Part shown: piece by piece, positions 1-6,915 of the stretch | Layout: every line of letters starts with the position of its first letter | How positions within the stretch are numbered: position 1 is the stretch's first letter | Assembly (NCBI RefSeq): GCF_010669145.1 | Contig: NZ_CP048636.1 | Coordinates: 1 to 30,620 of the forward strand | Origin: Rhizobium oryzihabitans | GTDB taxonomy: Bacteria; Pseudomonadota; Alphaproteobacteria; Rhizobiales; Rhizobiaceae | Reading direction: 5' to 3' | DNA: 30,620 nucleotides | The notes under the pieces: model-generated | Databases searched by the model: none | Seen by the model: the letters and a program-made list of their open reading frames with translations, nothing else | Told to the model about the DNA's origin: nothing | Translations under genes and position numbers: made by a program

Positions 1-395
1 CCGGTCAGCCGAAGCAGCGGAATGCCGGCCACCAGGGCAGCGAGAGCTCCGGCGCCACCGGCGAGCAGGCTCGCGGAAAAGACATCGAGTTGAGTCGCTT
101 GAATAACGTCCGGCAGATCATGCAGGCGCATCTTCTTTCATCATCGGCGCGATTGTCAGCCAAGCGGAGACATAGGCACCAATCGCCATGAAGCTCATAT
201 GGCCGAAGGAGATCACGCCGGTATTGCCGATGAATATAAACAGGCCTACCACCACTATGAGCTTGATGAGCCAGTCGGTCACGGTGCGATCGAACGATCC
301 AGGACTCAAAAATGTCAGTGCCACAGTGCCACCAAGATCAGGACAAGCGGCGCCACTTCGCGCAGCATGGTATTGAGGGTGCGTAGCAGGCTCAT
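1..395 (-). pseudogene. livM: livM 5' part, branched-chain-type ABC permease, frameshifted, continues across the ends
   Basis: This is the N-terminal part of the second inner-membrane permease of a LivFGHM-type ABC importer. The ATG at 395-393 shares one base with the livH stop. The first 26 codons (MSLLRTLN...) run into a stop near 321. Restoring one base there (TGG to TGGG) joins the frame reading VALTFLSPGSFDRTVTDWL and the membrane segment IVVVGLFIFIGNTGVISFGH. A second shift lies near 127-136; after it the frame reads RLHDLPDVIQATQLDVFSAS through to LVAGIPLLRLTG at position 1. The last codon is split (GG) and is completed by the T at 30620, so the gene continues in the 29948-30620 feature. 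The whole gene would be about 1068 bp. Whether the shifts are real decay or sequencing errors cannot be told from the sequence. Confidence 0.85.
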
Positions 396-1275
396 CAGAC
401 GCGCTCCTTGGCCCAGGGCAGGATGATGATGCCACGGGGCCGCACGAGTAGAAGGGCAAACAGAACCGAGTAGAGGACGGCGTCTCGGAACGGGCGTAGT
501 TCAGGCGGTAGCGCCATTTCGATCAGAACGGTCAGGCTTCCGATTACGAAGCCGCCGATCGCCGCGCCGGCGAGGCTGCCCAGGCGCCGATGACGGTGGC
601 CACGAAGCCGACTACGGCAGGTTGAAGGCCGAGTTGCGGTGTGAGCGCTCCGATCTGGGCCACATAGAGAAGCGAAACAACACCAGCCAGCAGGCCGCTA
701 CGGCAAAAGCCACCGCGATGATGCGGTTGGCCTTGACACCCAAAAGACGGCCATGCGGAAATTTTCCGCAGCGGCGCGCATCTGGATGCCGTAGCGGCTG
801 TATTTCAAAAAGGAGGCGAGGGCGACGAGCAGTAGCAGCGTGGTCACAATCATGACGATCTGTAGGTAAGATACAGTGATCTTGCCGAAGCTGACGCTCT
901 GCAGCAGTGACGATCCGAAATTGACGCCGCGAGGCGTGGCGCGATCGTCATCAGGACGAGGTTCTGCAGCAGAAAGCTGACGGTGAAGGACCCGATCAGC
1001 AAGGTCGGGGTGCTGCGCTGTCGGAGCGGCCGGAACGCACAGCGTTCCATCACAAGGGCGACCAGAACGACCAGTGCGATCACCAGCACTGCTGCGATGG
1101 CGTCCGGCGCGCCGGATAGCAGCAGCAGGCCGTAGCCTCCGATCATCACCAATTCGCCATGCGCGAAGTTGACCAGTCGCATGATGCCGAAGACAAGGCC
1201 AATGCCGAGCGCCATCAGGGCGAACAGGCTGCCCATACTTATGGCGTCGACGAGGCTTTGGACGAGGTTCTCCAT
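395..1275 (-). pseudogene. livH: livH, branched-chain-type ABC permease, four frameshifts
   Basis: First inner-membrane permease of the importer. It starts at 1275, sharing one base with the livF stop. The N-terminus (MENLVQSLVDAISMGSLFAL) and the LivH signature region FGIMRLVNFAHGELVMIGGY are clear. The frame breaks near 933-938, 742-746, 693-697 and 584-588. At each point adding one base restores a LivH-like sequence: RGVNFGSSLLQSVSFGKI, then LLGVKANRIIAVAFAVAG, then LLAGVVSLLYVAQIGAL, then GGLGSLAGAAIGGFVIGS, ending in RPRGIIILPWAKERV. Corrected length is about 294 residues, normal for LivH. The consistent loss of single bases in short runs suggests either poor sequence quality here or a genuinely decaying gene. 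As written it would give only a truncated 141-residue product. Confidence 0.88.
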
Positions 1276-1994
1276 CAGATGGCCTCCACCGTGAGATTGC
1301 CGAAATAGGCTTCGCGGAAATTCGGATCGTCGCGCAGCTGCGCCGACGGTCCGGACAGGACGACCGAGCCCGTCGAAAGCACGAAGGTGCGGTTGGAAAC
1401 GGAGAGCGCGCGCTCCGCGTTCTGTTCGACGACGAGGATCGACAATCCTTTCTGCCGAAGCAGGGTAATGGCGTCGTAGACGCGATCGATTACGACGGGA
1501 GCCAGGCCGAGCGAGGGCTCGTCGAGCAGCAGCAGTCGCGGCAGCGACATCAAAGCGCGACCGATGGCAAGCTGTTGCTGTTCGCCGCCGGAAAGCTTGC
1601 CTGCACTGCCGTGCAGGCGCTCTTTCAGGATCGGGAAGAGCTCGAATACCTCGTCGAGGCGGCGCTCGAAGTCGGCCCGGGCCCGTGGTAGTGTGCTGCC
1701 AAGCGAAAGATTTTCCCGCACGGTGAGCGACGAAAAAATACCGCGATCCTCTGGCACTAGGCTGAGACCGCGTTCGGCGATCGCTTCCGGAGACAGGCCG
1801 GAGAGGGACTTTCCATCCAAGGTGATTTCGCCTTCCGAGCGGGTAATGCCCGTCAGGCTCAGCATCAGAGATGATTTTCCGGCTCCATTGGGCCCTACGA
1901 CGCTAACGATCTCGCCACGGCTAACGTCGAGCGAGATGCCCCGCAGTGCGACGATCGAGCCATATCGGACAAAAAGATTTCGGATTTCAAGCAT
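1275..1994 (-). CDS. livF: ABC transporter ATP-binding protein LivF
   Basis: Cytoplasmic ATPase subunit that drives the branched-chain-type importer. The protein has 239 residues, normal for LivF. Visible motifs are Walker A GPNGAGKSS near residue 34, the Q-loop region, the ABC signature LSGGEQQQLAIGRAL, Walker B LLLLDEPSLGLAP and the H-loop region LVVEQNAERAL. The ATG overlaps the end of livG and the stop overlaps the livH ATG, so translation is probably coupled. This is the only core transporter subunit besides the binding protein that is intact within the frameshift-rich 1-2800 region. The LivF assignment, rather than LivG, rests on the short length and position after livG. Confidence 0.95.
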   Translation of the reverse strand: MLEIRNLFVRYGSIVALRGISLDVSRGEIVSVVGPNGAGKSSLMLSLTGITRSEGEITLDGKSLSGLSPEAIAERGLSLVPEDRGIFSSLTVRENLSLGSTLPRARADFERRLDEVFELFPILKERLHGSAGKLSGGEQQQLAIGRALMSLPRLLLLDEPSLGLAPVVIDRVYDAITLLRQKGLSILVVEQNAERALSVSNRTFVLSTGSVVLSGPSAQLRDDPNFREAYFGNLTVEAI

Positions 1995-2783
1995 GATCTT
2001 TCGAAACGCTCCGTCCCAAATATGCTTCCGTCACGACGACATTTGCACGGATGTCGGCCGCGGAGCCCTCTGCGATCGTCTGACCGCGTGCCAGTACTTG
2101 AATTCGATCGCACAGTTTCATGATCAGCCGGATATTGTGCTCAATGATCACCACCCCGCAGCCGATGCGATCGCGTACATTCAGGATGATCTTCACCAGA
2201 TCATCGGCCTCGCCCATGGTGAGACCAGCCGCCGGCTCGTCGAGAAGCAGAAAGCGCGGCTGCATAGCGAAGGCGCGTGCGATGCCGACGCGCCGCTCGA
2301 TACCGTAGGGCAGCGCCGTCACGGCGACATCGGCGACCGAAGCGAGGTCGAGCCACTGCATGATGGCGTTCGCCTGCTCGCGTGCGTCCTTGCGGGATGC
2401 CCCATCGATACGGCGCCGACCTCGATATTTTCGGAGACCGACAGCCCTTGGAACAGGCGGACTGACTGGAAACTACGTACTACGCCGTGACGGCTGATCC
2501 AGTTACTCGGGCGCCTGTCGATCCGGGTGTCTCCGAGCCAGACCTCGCCGGATGTTGGGCGCTGAAACCCTGACAGGACGTTGACGAGGGTCGTCTTGCC
2601 GGCGCCATTGGGCCCGATGAGCCCGACGATCTCGTTCGGCGCGGCCTCGAAATCGACGGCGGTGACAGCGGCGAGTCCGCCGAAGCGGACATCGATGTTG
2701 TGGCAGCGAAGGGAGCCACTTTTATGCCTCCGCGACACGACAGCTGACCCAGATGTCGTAGACATTGCTAAAGTTTCCGACAT
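1987..2783 (-). pseudogene. livG: livG, ABC transporter ATP-binding protein, one frameshift
   Basis: Second ATPase subunit of the importer. The chosen ATG (2783-2781) is preceded by AGGAAC and lies just after the stop of the binding-protein gene. The first frame holds Walker A GPNGAGKTT and the Q-loop segment VVRSFQSVRLFQGLSV. It breaks at a C run on the plus strand at 2400-2403. The second frame continues with ASRKDAREQANAIMQWLDL, the signature-like LPYGIERRVGIARA, Walker B LLLDEPAAGL and VVIIEHN. Adding one G on the coding strand restores a protein of about 265 residues. The 3' end overlaps livF. As written, the product would lack the signature motif and Walker B and would not work as an ATPase. 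Confidence 0.9.
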
Positions 2784-2791
2784 GGCCGTTC

Positions 2792-3979
2792 CTATTTGAA
2801 TGGGTTCGGAACGCTGGTGGGCACCTGCCATTCGACGGCCTTGTGTTTGCCGTCCTCTACTTTCATGATCAACTGACCACGGTCGTAGTTGATGTGACGG
2901 TCCTTGGTGAAGGTGGTCTGGCCGACCAGCAGCGGTTCGGCCTGGAATTTCTCCAATTCGGCCACGACGGCGTCAGCGTTGAGCGACTTGGCGCGTTCGA
3001 CGGCCAGTGCATAGGCCTGGATGACGCTGTAGCCTGTCAGGGCCTGCGAGGAGATCGGCTTTGTGCCGAACTTAGCCGTGTATTTGTCGACAAATTCGCG
3101 GACCTTAGGGTTTGGATCGTCCCCGAACAGCGAGCCGTAGGCACCATACTGGAAGTTCGACAACTTGGGCACGGATTCGAGCCAATTGTCGCCATCCATC
3201 GAGTCAGAAGCGAGGATCTGTGTCTCTACTCCAGCCGAGCGGATCTGACGCAGCATGGCGACAGCGCCGCCTCCGGCCGAGCAGAACATCACGAAATCAG
3301 GCTGCTTTGGTAGGTTCTTGAGCCGGCTGATCTGTGCCGGGTAGGACATGTCGTTGCCATTGAACGTGTCCGAACCGATGATTGAGTCGGTTCCGGCAAG
3401 CTCCGTCCATACCTTTGTGAAGCTGCTGCAGACAGACTTATTGTAGTCGAGCATGGTGTCAAGCATTACATAGGCTGTCCGCCAGCCGGCCTTCTTGAAG
3501 GCCCATTCGGCGGATAGCGCGCCGAGGCCGGGCGTGGCGGTCGCCATCGAGAAGGCGTAAGGGCCGATAGCAAAAGCGTCGAACTTCGGATCCGCGGCAC
3601 AGGTGCCAAACGATACGACCTTCTGCGCATTTGCTGTCAGCGCGGCCGGTGCGCCGTAGTCGAAATCGCAAGACGCGATCACAAGTTGGGCACCTTGGGC
3701 CAGTACTTCAGAGGCGGCGCGAGCGCTGCCGGCAGGGTCCGTCTTGCTGTCGGAGACGACCAGGGACAGGGGGCGACCTAGAACACCACCCTTGGCGTTG
3801 ATCTCTTCGATCGCGAGTTGGGCGGCGTTAAGTGGGCCTTCGTCGTACTGGACCATCCAGCCGCTACGGGCGACGGCCGCGCCGACGACGATCGAATCCG
3901 CCGCCGACGCGGATGCCGCCGAGGCGATTGTTCCACTGGCTAGCGCGACAGCGAGCACATTTCGTCCGAAGTTCTTCAT
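2792..3979 (-). CDS. periplasmic substrate-binding protein of the liv-type importer
   Basis: Periplasmic receptor (Leu/Ile/Val- or amide-type, type I periplasmic-binding fold) that would deliver substrate to the LivHM pore. The start at 3979 is chosen because it is preceded by GGGAGAAC and opens a signal peptide, MKNFGRNVLAVALASGTIA with cleavage near SASAA/D; an in-frame start at 4075 would add an unlikely leader. Mature features include VVGAAVARSGWMVQYDEGP, AQLAIEEINAKGG and LVVSDSKTDP, typical of the family. The length is 395 residues. It is the first gene of the minus-strand operon. The linked hydantoinase and carbamoylases suggest the ligand is a hydantoin, N-carbamoyl amino acid or related ureide rather than leucine; this is inference. 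Confidence 0.92.
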   Translation of the reverse strand: MKNFGRNVLAVALASGTIASAASASAADSIVVGAAVARSGWMVQYDEGPLNAAQLAIEEINAKGGVLGRPLSLVVSDSKTDPAGSARAASEVLAQGAQLVIASCDFDYGAPAALTANAQKVVSFGTCAADPKFDAFAIGPYAFSMATATPGLGALSAEWAFKKAGWRTAYVMLDTMLDYNKSVCSSFTKVWTELAGTDSIIGSDTFNGNDMSYPAQISRLKNLPKQPDFVMFCSAGGGAVAMLRQIRSAGVETQILASDSMDGDNWLESVPKLSNFQYGAYGSLFGDDPNPKVREFVDKYTAKFGTKPISSQALTGYSVIQAYALAVERAKSLNADAVVAELEKFQAEPLLVGQTTFTKDRHINYDRGQLIMKVEDGKHKAVEWQVPTSVPNPFK

Positions 3980-4121
3980 CAAGTTCTCCCTCTTTTTCTT
4001 GGTTTCCCCGTCCCATGTGAAACACATAGCATCAGGTACAGTGCTTAAAAAAACAAATGTTTCGTCATTAGTCAACGATGATGAATATGTTTCTTTGATC
4101 GCGACCGTGCGTGCCTGTTGA
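3980..4121 (-). promoter_or_regulatory. candidate promoter/operator region of the liv-hydantoin operon
   Basis: This is the leader of the first operon gene. On the minus strand it contains TTGACT, which resembles a -35 box, followed by an A/T-rich stretch with no clear -10 match. The plus-strand segment 4051-4062 (AAACAAATGTTT) is a 5-bp-arm inverted repeat. A related AAACGTTT palindrome occurs at 28792-28799, upstream of the RpiR-type regulator. These could be binding sites for that regulator, but with only two loosely similar sites this is a guess. Confidence 0.3.
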
Positions 4122-4189
4122 TTATGGGATGGCGCGTCCTTCGAAAGACATCGAGTATGATGATCCGCGATTGAAGGAGGAGCCGGTCC

Positions 4190-4238
4190 ATGACGATTTC
4201 AATTTTGGGTATCGATATAGGCAACAATAGCTGCATCC
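4190..4238 (+). pseudogene. IS110-family transposase, 5' remnant
   Basis: A strong ribosome site (GAAGGAGGAG) precedes ATG at 4190. The reading frame begins MTISILGIDIGNNSCIP, which resembles the DEDD-type N-terminus of IS110-family transposases (GIDI.KN.C). The match stops near 4233-4240, where the DNA becomes a tnpA fragment on the other strand. Only about 16 codons are left, so this is a scar of an insertion or rearrangement. The family call is from motif memory on a short stretch. Confidence 0.5.
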
Positions 4239-4239
4239 C

Positions 4240-4433
4240 AGTCCACCAGCCAAAGCCCGGTGAGTGATGCGGATACCGCGCTGGATCGCCACATAAAGGA
4301 TGGATTCAAGCGCTGATCGCGTCGGCGTGAGAATTCTTCGACGCCGCAATTCCTCCGCCACCCTGTCTGCCAATTTATCTTTCTGGCGTAAGGTCAAGGC
4401 CACCGGCGTCAGCCAACAGGCCGGCGCCCTCAC
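4240..4433 (-). pseudogene. Tn3-family transposase tnpA, internal fragment
   Basis: The minus strand reads CWLTPVALTLRQ, DKLADRVAEELRRRRI and YVAIQRGIRITHRALAGGL. This corresponds to the region around residues 130-190 of Tn3-family TnpA proteins, where the ELRRRRI.P motif is conserved. It has neither end of the gene. One side stops at the IS110-like remnant; the other abuts the Tn5393-like terminus at 4461. An older tnpA was probably interrupted here and then eroded. Confidence 0.65.
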
Positions 4434-4460
4434 ATTTGAAGGAGAAAATGGCCGAATCTA

Positions 4461-4575
4461 GGGGTATTTGCGGGAGGGGGCGCAATCCTACGCTAAGGCT
4501 TTGGCCAACAATATTCACCGGTGAGGTTGATGTGTTCCCATCCGTGGGGAGAGATGTGGGCCAGAAGATCGGCCC
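4461..4575 (-). repeat. Tn5393-like terminal inverted repeat with the 3' end of its tnpA
   Basis: The sequence opens with GGGGTATTTGCGGGAGGGGG at 4461 and contains CCTACGCTAAGGCTTTGGCC near 4487. This resembles the unusually long (about 81 bp) Tn5393-type end as remembered. On the minus strand the same DNA codes LLAHISPHGWEHINLTGEYCWPKP, the conserved TnpA C-terminus, stopping at 4493. The rest of that tnpA and the opposite terminus are not found in the window, so this is a single orphan end. The 97-residue ORF containing it (4493-4786) has unrelated upstream sequence and is not a real gene. Confidence 0.65.
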
Positions 4576-4678
4576 CTGTCCTGGACCAATGCTGCCTTGG
4601 AGTTCTCTTATCTAAAGGCGAGCGTTCTGGCGCGAGGTAATCGTGATTTCCAGATTGCAGCCTTCGGCTTAGCTTGGT

Positions 4679-4753
4679 GTCGCGAAAGTCCCGAGTTTCG
4701 TTCGATTTGATCTCCTGGATTTCGCGTTGTTGCAAAATATCGATTTTCGCGAC
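4679..4753. promoter_or_regulatory. candidate res site of the adjacent resolvase
   Basis: A perfect 9-bp inverted repeat, GTCGCGAAA at 4679-4687 and TTTCGCGAC at 4745-4753, lies just upstream of the serine resolvase gene. Serine resolvases recombine at res sites built from such inverted half-sites next to their own gene. Only one pair was found by eye, so the full subsite structure is not established. Confidence 0.4.
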
Positions 4754-4802
4754 GGATTCCACGCGATAGATTCCGGCCAATGCCACAGGAACGGAAGCCG
4801 TC

Positions 4803-5360
4803 TTGCTAATTGGATATGCCCGCGTTTCGACCGATGATCAGACTTTGGACCAGCAGCGCGCGGCGCTGAAGGCGATAGGCTGCAAACGGATCTTTGAAGA
4901 AAAAGTGTCAGGCGCTAAGCGTGATCGGCCGCAGCTCGCTGCATTGGTCAACCAGCTCCGCGACGGCGATGTTGTTGTTGTCACTCGATTAGACCGCCTT
5001 GCACGATCCACACGCGACCTTCTCGATATTGCCGAGCAGCTGGAAGCTGCCAAGGCAGGGTTGCGCTCATTGGCTGAACCATGGGCCGACACCACGTCGC
5101 CGGCCGGCCGCATGGTGTTGACGATCTTCGCAGGCATTGCCGAGTTTGAGCGATCCTTGATCCATGATCGTACCAGCACTGGGCGAGCTGCTGCGAAGGC
5201 GAAGGGCGTTAGGTTCGGCCGCCCCCCTGCCCTATCCGTGGAGCAGGTCAACGTCGCCCGTAATCTTGTCAATGAAGGGCAGTCACCGCGTAACGTCGCT
5301 AAAATGCTAAGAGTGCATCCGGCCACGCTCTATCGTCATCTGGCTGAAATTGCGTCGTAG
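4803..5360 (+). CDS. serine resolvase/invertase family recombinase
   Basis: Site-specific recombinase that resolves cointegrates or plasmid dimers. The protein has 185 residues. It shows the resolvase catalytic domain: LIGYARVSTDDQTLDQQ, where the S of RVS is the nucleophile; GDVVVVTRLDRLARSTRDLL; and AGIAEFERSLIHDRTSTGRAAAKAKGVRFGRP. A C-terminal helix-turn-helix follows (SPRNVAKMLRVHPATLYRHL). The start is TTG at 4803, preceded by GGAACGGAAG; no ATG gives the conserved N-terminus. It may be the tnpR of the Tn5393-like remnant next to it, or a plasmid multimer-resolution protein retained after the transposon decayed. Confidence 0.9.
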   Translation: MLIGYARVSTDDQTLDQQRAALKAIGCKRIFEEKVSGAKRDRPQLAALVNQLRDGDVVVVTRLDRLARSTRDLLDIAEQLEAAKAGLRSLAEPWADTTSPAGRMVLTIFAGIAEFERSLIHDRTSTGRAAAKAKGVRFGRPPALSVEQVNVARNLVNEGQSPRNVAKMLRVHPATLYRHLAEIAS

Positions 5361-5399
5361 CTCTCCGATCGATATTTACTGCTTATAAAAAGATAGCAG

Positions 5400-5494
5400 A
5401 TTACAAACTGTTTGTAATTTGAAGCAAGTATCTTTCGCCTCGCATTCCGCGTGGTGGGGTTATGCAAGGTACAGCTACAAATTTGCACCTTGCA
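5400..5494. promoter_or_regulatory. palindromes upstream of the ribbon-helix-helix gene (candidate operator)
   Basis: 5400-5418 is a perfect palindrome with 9-bp arms (ATTACAAAC-T-GTTTGTAAT). 5463-5470 and 5487-5494 form an 8-bp inverted repeat (TGCAAGGT / ACCTTGCA). The 17-mer starting at 5394 (TAGCAGATTACAAACTG) recurs with two changes at 6804-6820 upstream of parA, which suggests a shared DNA-binding protein or a replication/partition site. Confidence 0.45.
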
Positions 5495-5525
5495 GAATCA
5501 GTGCGAATCGCAGTTTCCTGTAACG

Positions 5526-5732
5526 ATGAGCACAGCGAAACCAGTCAGAGAAAAAGTGGCCGCCCACCGCCAGCGTTTGCGCGAGGCAGGGCGAGTGTAC
5601 GTAAGTACCGATCTTCCGACCGATCTGGTGGACTGTCTTGATCGGATCAAGTCAGAACGCGGGCTGGCGTCGCGGGCTCAAGTGTTTGAATTAGCTTTAA
5701 AGGCGTTCGTTGAAAATGAAATGAGGGCATAA
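5526..5732 (+). CDS. small ribbon-helix-helix type DNA-binding protein
   Basis: A basic protein of 68 residues from the ATG at 5526 (an in-frame upstream start at 5451 would add 25 poorly conserved-looking residues). After a basic N-terminus (KPVREKVAAHRQRLREAGR) comes VYVSTDLPTDLVDCLDRIKSERGLASRAQVFELALKAFVE. That is a short strand followed by two helices, as in CopG/Arc-type repressors. It lies between a palindrome-rich leader and a terminator, just upstream of repA. It could be a copy-number regulator or an orphan antitoxin; the family is inferred from shape, not from a recognised homologue. Confidence 0.65.
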   Translation: MSTAKPVREKVAAHRQRLREAGRVYVSTDLPTDLVDCLDRIKSERGLASRAQVFELALKAFVENEMRA

Positions 5733-5736
5733 CGAA

Positions 5737-5771
5737 AAAACCCCTCGCCGCTGGTAACGGCTAGGGGTTTT
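5737..5771 (+). terminator. rho-independent terminator after the RHH gene
   Basis: The arms AAAACCCCTCGCC (5737-5749) and GGCTAGGGGTTTT (5759-5771) pair with one mismatch around a 9-base loop. The stem ends in a T run and begins a few bases after the stop of the small ribbon-helix-helix gene. The A-rich left side means it may work in both directions. Confidence 0.85.
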
Positions 5772-5843
5772 CGGTCAGTTACGACATCGGCTTTTGAGGC
5801 CACACAATCTAGGTCTCAAGATAGTCGAGTGTTCAAGAACCTG

Positions 5844-5859
5844 CAAGAGGCGTCTCTTG
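5844..5859. other. small hairpin in the repA leader
   Basis: CAAGAG-GCGT-CTCTTG forms a perfect 6-bp stem with a 4-base loop, 68 bases upstream of the repA start. Leader hairpins are common targets of antisense control of plasmid replication, but no antisense promoter was identified. Apart from this, 5772-5926 shows nothing recognisable. Confidence 0.25.
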
Positions 5860-5926
5860 TCGGGACGATGAATCTTTGTCCGCTGTCCACAGTCGTGCCC
5901 GCCTGAAAAAGGAGGCGGAAAGGACC

Positions 5927-6636
5927 ATGTTTGAACAGATTGGGGCGGTGCTCGAAAGAGCACCAGCCGAGCGGGAACGCACGCCCGTTCGGCGGCAAAG
6001 CCGTGCGCGCGGACGATGCGAGGGCGTATTCTGGCGACGGACGAACCGACAGGACGTGCGCACGATTGTGCTGGCGGCACGACGTTATGAACTGGCAGGC
6101 CGTCAACCAGGTGCTCGCAATGGACCCTTAGGAGGCGTGGCGATCGAGCTGCTGGAGCTGTTCGCCAATCTCGTTGATTTCCGTACCGGTCGGCTGGAAC
6201 CGTCGATCGACACGCTCATGCTGAAGCTCAGGCGCTCGCGTGACGCGATCGTGCGGGCGTTGAAGAACCTGCGTGCCCATGGCTTCCTCGACTGGCTGCG
6301 GCGCTATCAGCCGACAGGCAACGAGGGGCGCGGCCCCCAGGTCCAGCAAACCAGCAATGCCTATCGCATGTCCCTGCCCGATCGTGCGCGGCAGCTCCTC
6401 GGACGTTGGGGCCCCCCCCTCCGCTTCCAGACGATCATGTTCAGGCCGAAGCAGAACGCGTCGCTGACATCGAGGCGCATCGGATATCGCTCGATATTGA
6501 AGCCCGAACTCTGTTCGATGTTGGCGATAACCCCTTGGGCCAGGCGCTTGCTCGCCTTGGAAAGGCAATCAATCTACGTGAGTCCGCCAGACAGACTGAA
6601 TCCCTACCTGGTTCTATAAATAATAGAAAAGAATAA
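5927..6636 (+). CDS. repA: plasmid replication initiator RepA (frameshift in a C run)
   Basis: This would initiate plasmid replication. The ATG at 5927 follows GGAAAGGACC; a TTG-initiated extension from 5876 is less likely. The core reads ARNGPLGGVAIELLELFANL, VDFRTGRLEPSIDTLMLKL, then the helix-turn-helix SRDAIVRALKNLRAHGFLDW and GNEGRGPQVQQTSNAYRMSLP. This fits RepA-like proteins on rhizobial and sphingomonad plasmids as remembered. At the C8 run 6412-6419 the frame changes: the first frame continues to 6619 with unlikely sequence. The other frame ends at 6636 and gives PLPDDHVQAEAERVADIEA and DVGDNPLGQALARLGKA, then ends LPGSINNRKE, the expected C-terminus. One missing C explains it. Since the plasmid must replicate, a sequencing error or tolerated slippage is more likely than a dead gene. 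Confidence 0.8.
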
Positions 6637-6641
6637 GCGGA

Positions 6642-6701
6642 CGTCGCCATTCGGACCTCTTACGAGGTCCTGCGACGGTTAGGCCCGCGCTTATTGCGGG
6701 C
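6642..6701. other. two strong hairpins downstream of repA
   Basis: CGTCGC (6642-6647) pairs with GCGACG (6672-6677) and encloses a perfect GGACCTC-TTAC-GAGGTCC hairpin (6653-6670). A second stem GCCCGC/GCGGGC spans 6683-6701. Neither is followed by a clear T run. They may end repA transcription or form a structured RNA or part of the replication origin; the A/T-rich stretch that follows (6760-6900) would suit an origin. Confidence 0.5.
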
Positions 6702-6803
6702 CGGCTTGGCACCTATAGCATGAGACAACGCAGCTTCGCACCTGCGGCCAACGTCTTATGGCTTTTGAAAAAGTGTGGAGGGAAAATTGGCCGTGAAATA
6801 ATT

Positions 6804-6904
6804 TAGCAGCTTACAAAATGATAGCTTTTTATTGGCTGATAGTAAGCTGCATGTAAATTGTTTATAAATACAAATCTGCTAGCTTTCAGCTAATTAGCAG
6901 ATTT
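6804..6904. promoter_or_regulatory. repeat-rich parA leader, candidate par operator/centromere or origin
   Basis: An A/T-rich block directly before parA with nested inverted repeats: GCAGCTTAC (6806-6814) with GTAAGCTGC (6842-6850), and AAATCTGCTA (6872-6881) with TAGCAGATTT (6895-6904), both perfect. The 17-mer at 6804-6820 matches 5394-5410 at 15 of 17 positions. In ParA systems with a small partner, such leaders often serve as both operator and centromere. The interval 6702-6915 holds no gene. Confidence 0.5.
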
Positions 6905-6915
6905 GGAGATATGTC

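Noticed and set aside
1564..2490. A 308-codon plus-strand open frame across livF and livG
   Set aside because: It lies opposite two ABC ATPase genes with all motifs; composition is that of an antisense shadow.
2765..3313. A 182-codon plus-strand frame opposite the binding-protein gene
   Set aside because: Shadow of a well-supported periplasmic protein gene.
4493..4786. A 97-residue minus-strand protein as a real gene
   Set aside because: Only its last 24 residues are meaningful (the TnpA C-terminus inside a terminal repeat); the rest runs through the resolvase res region.
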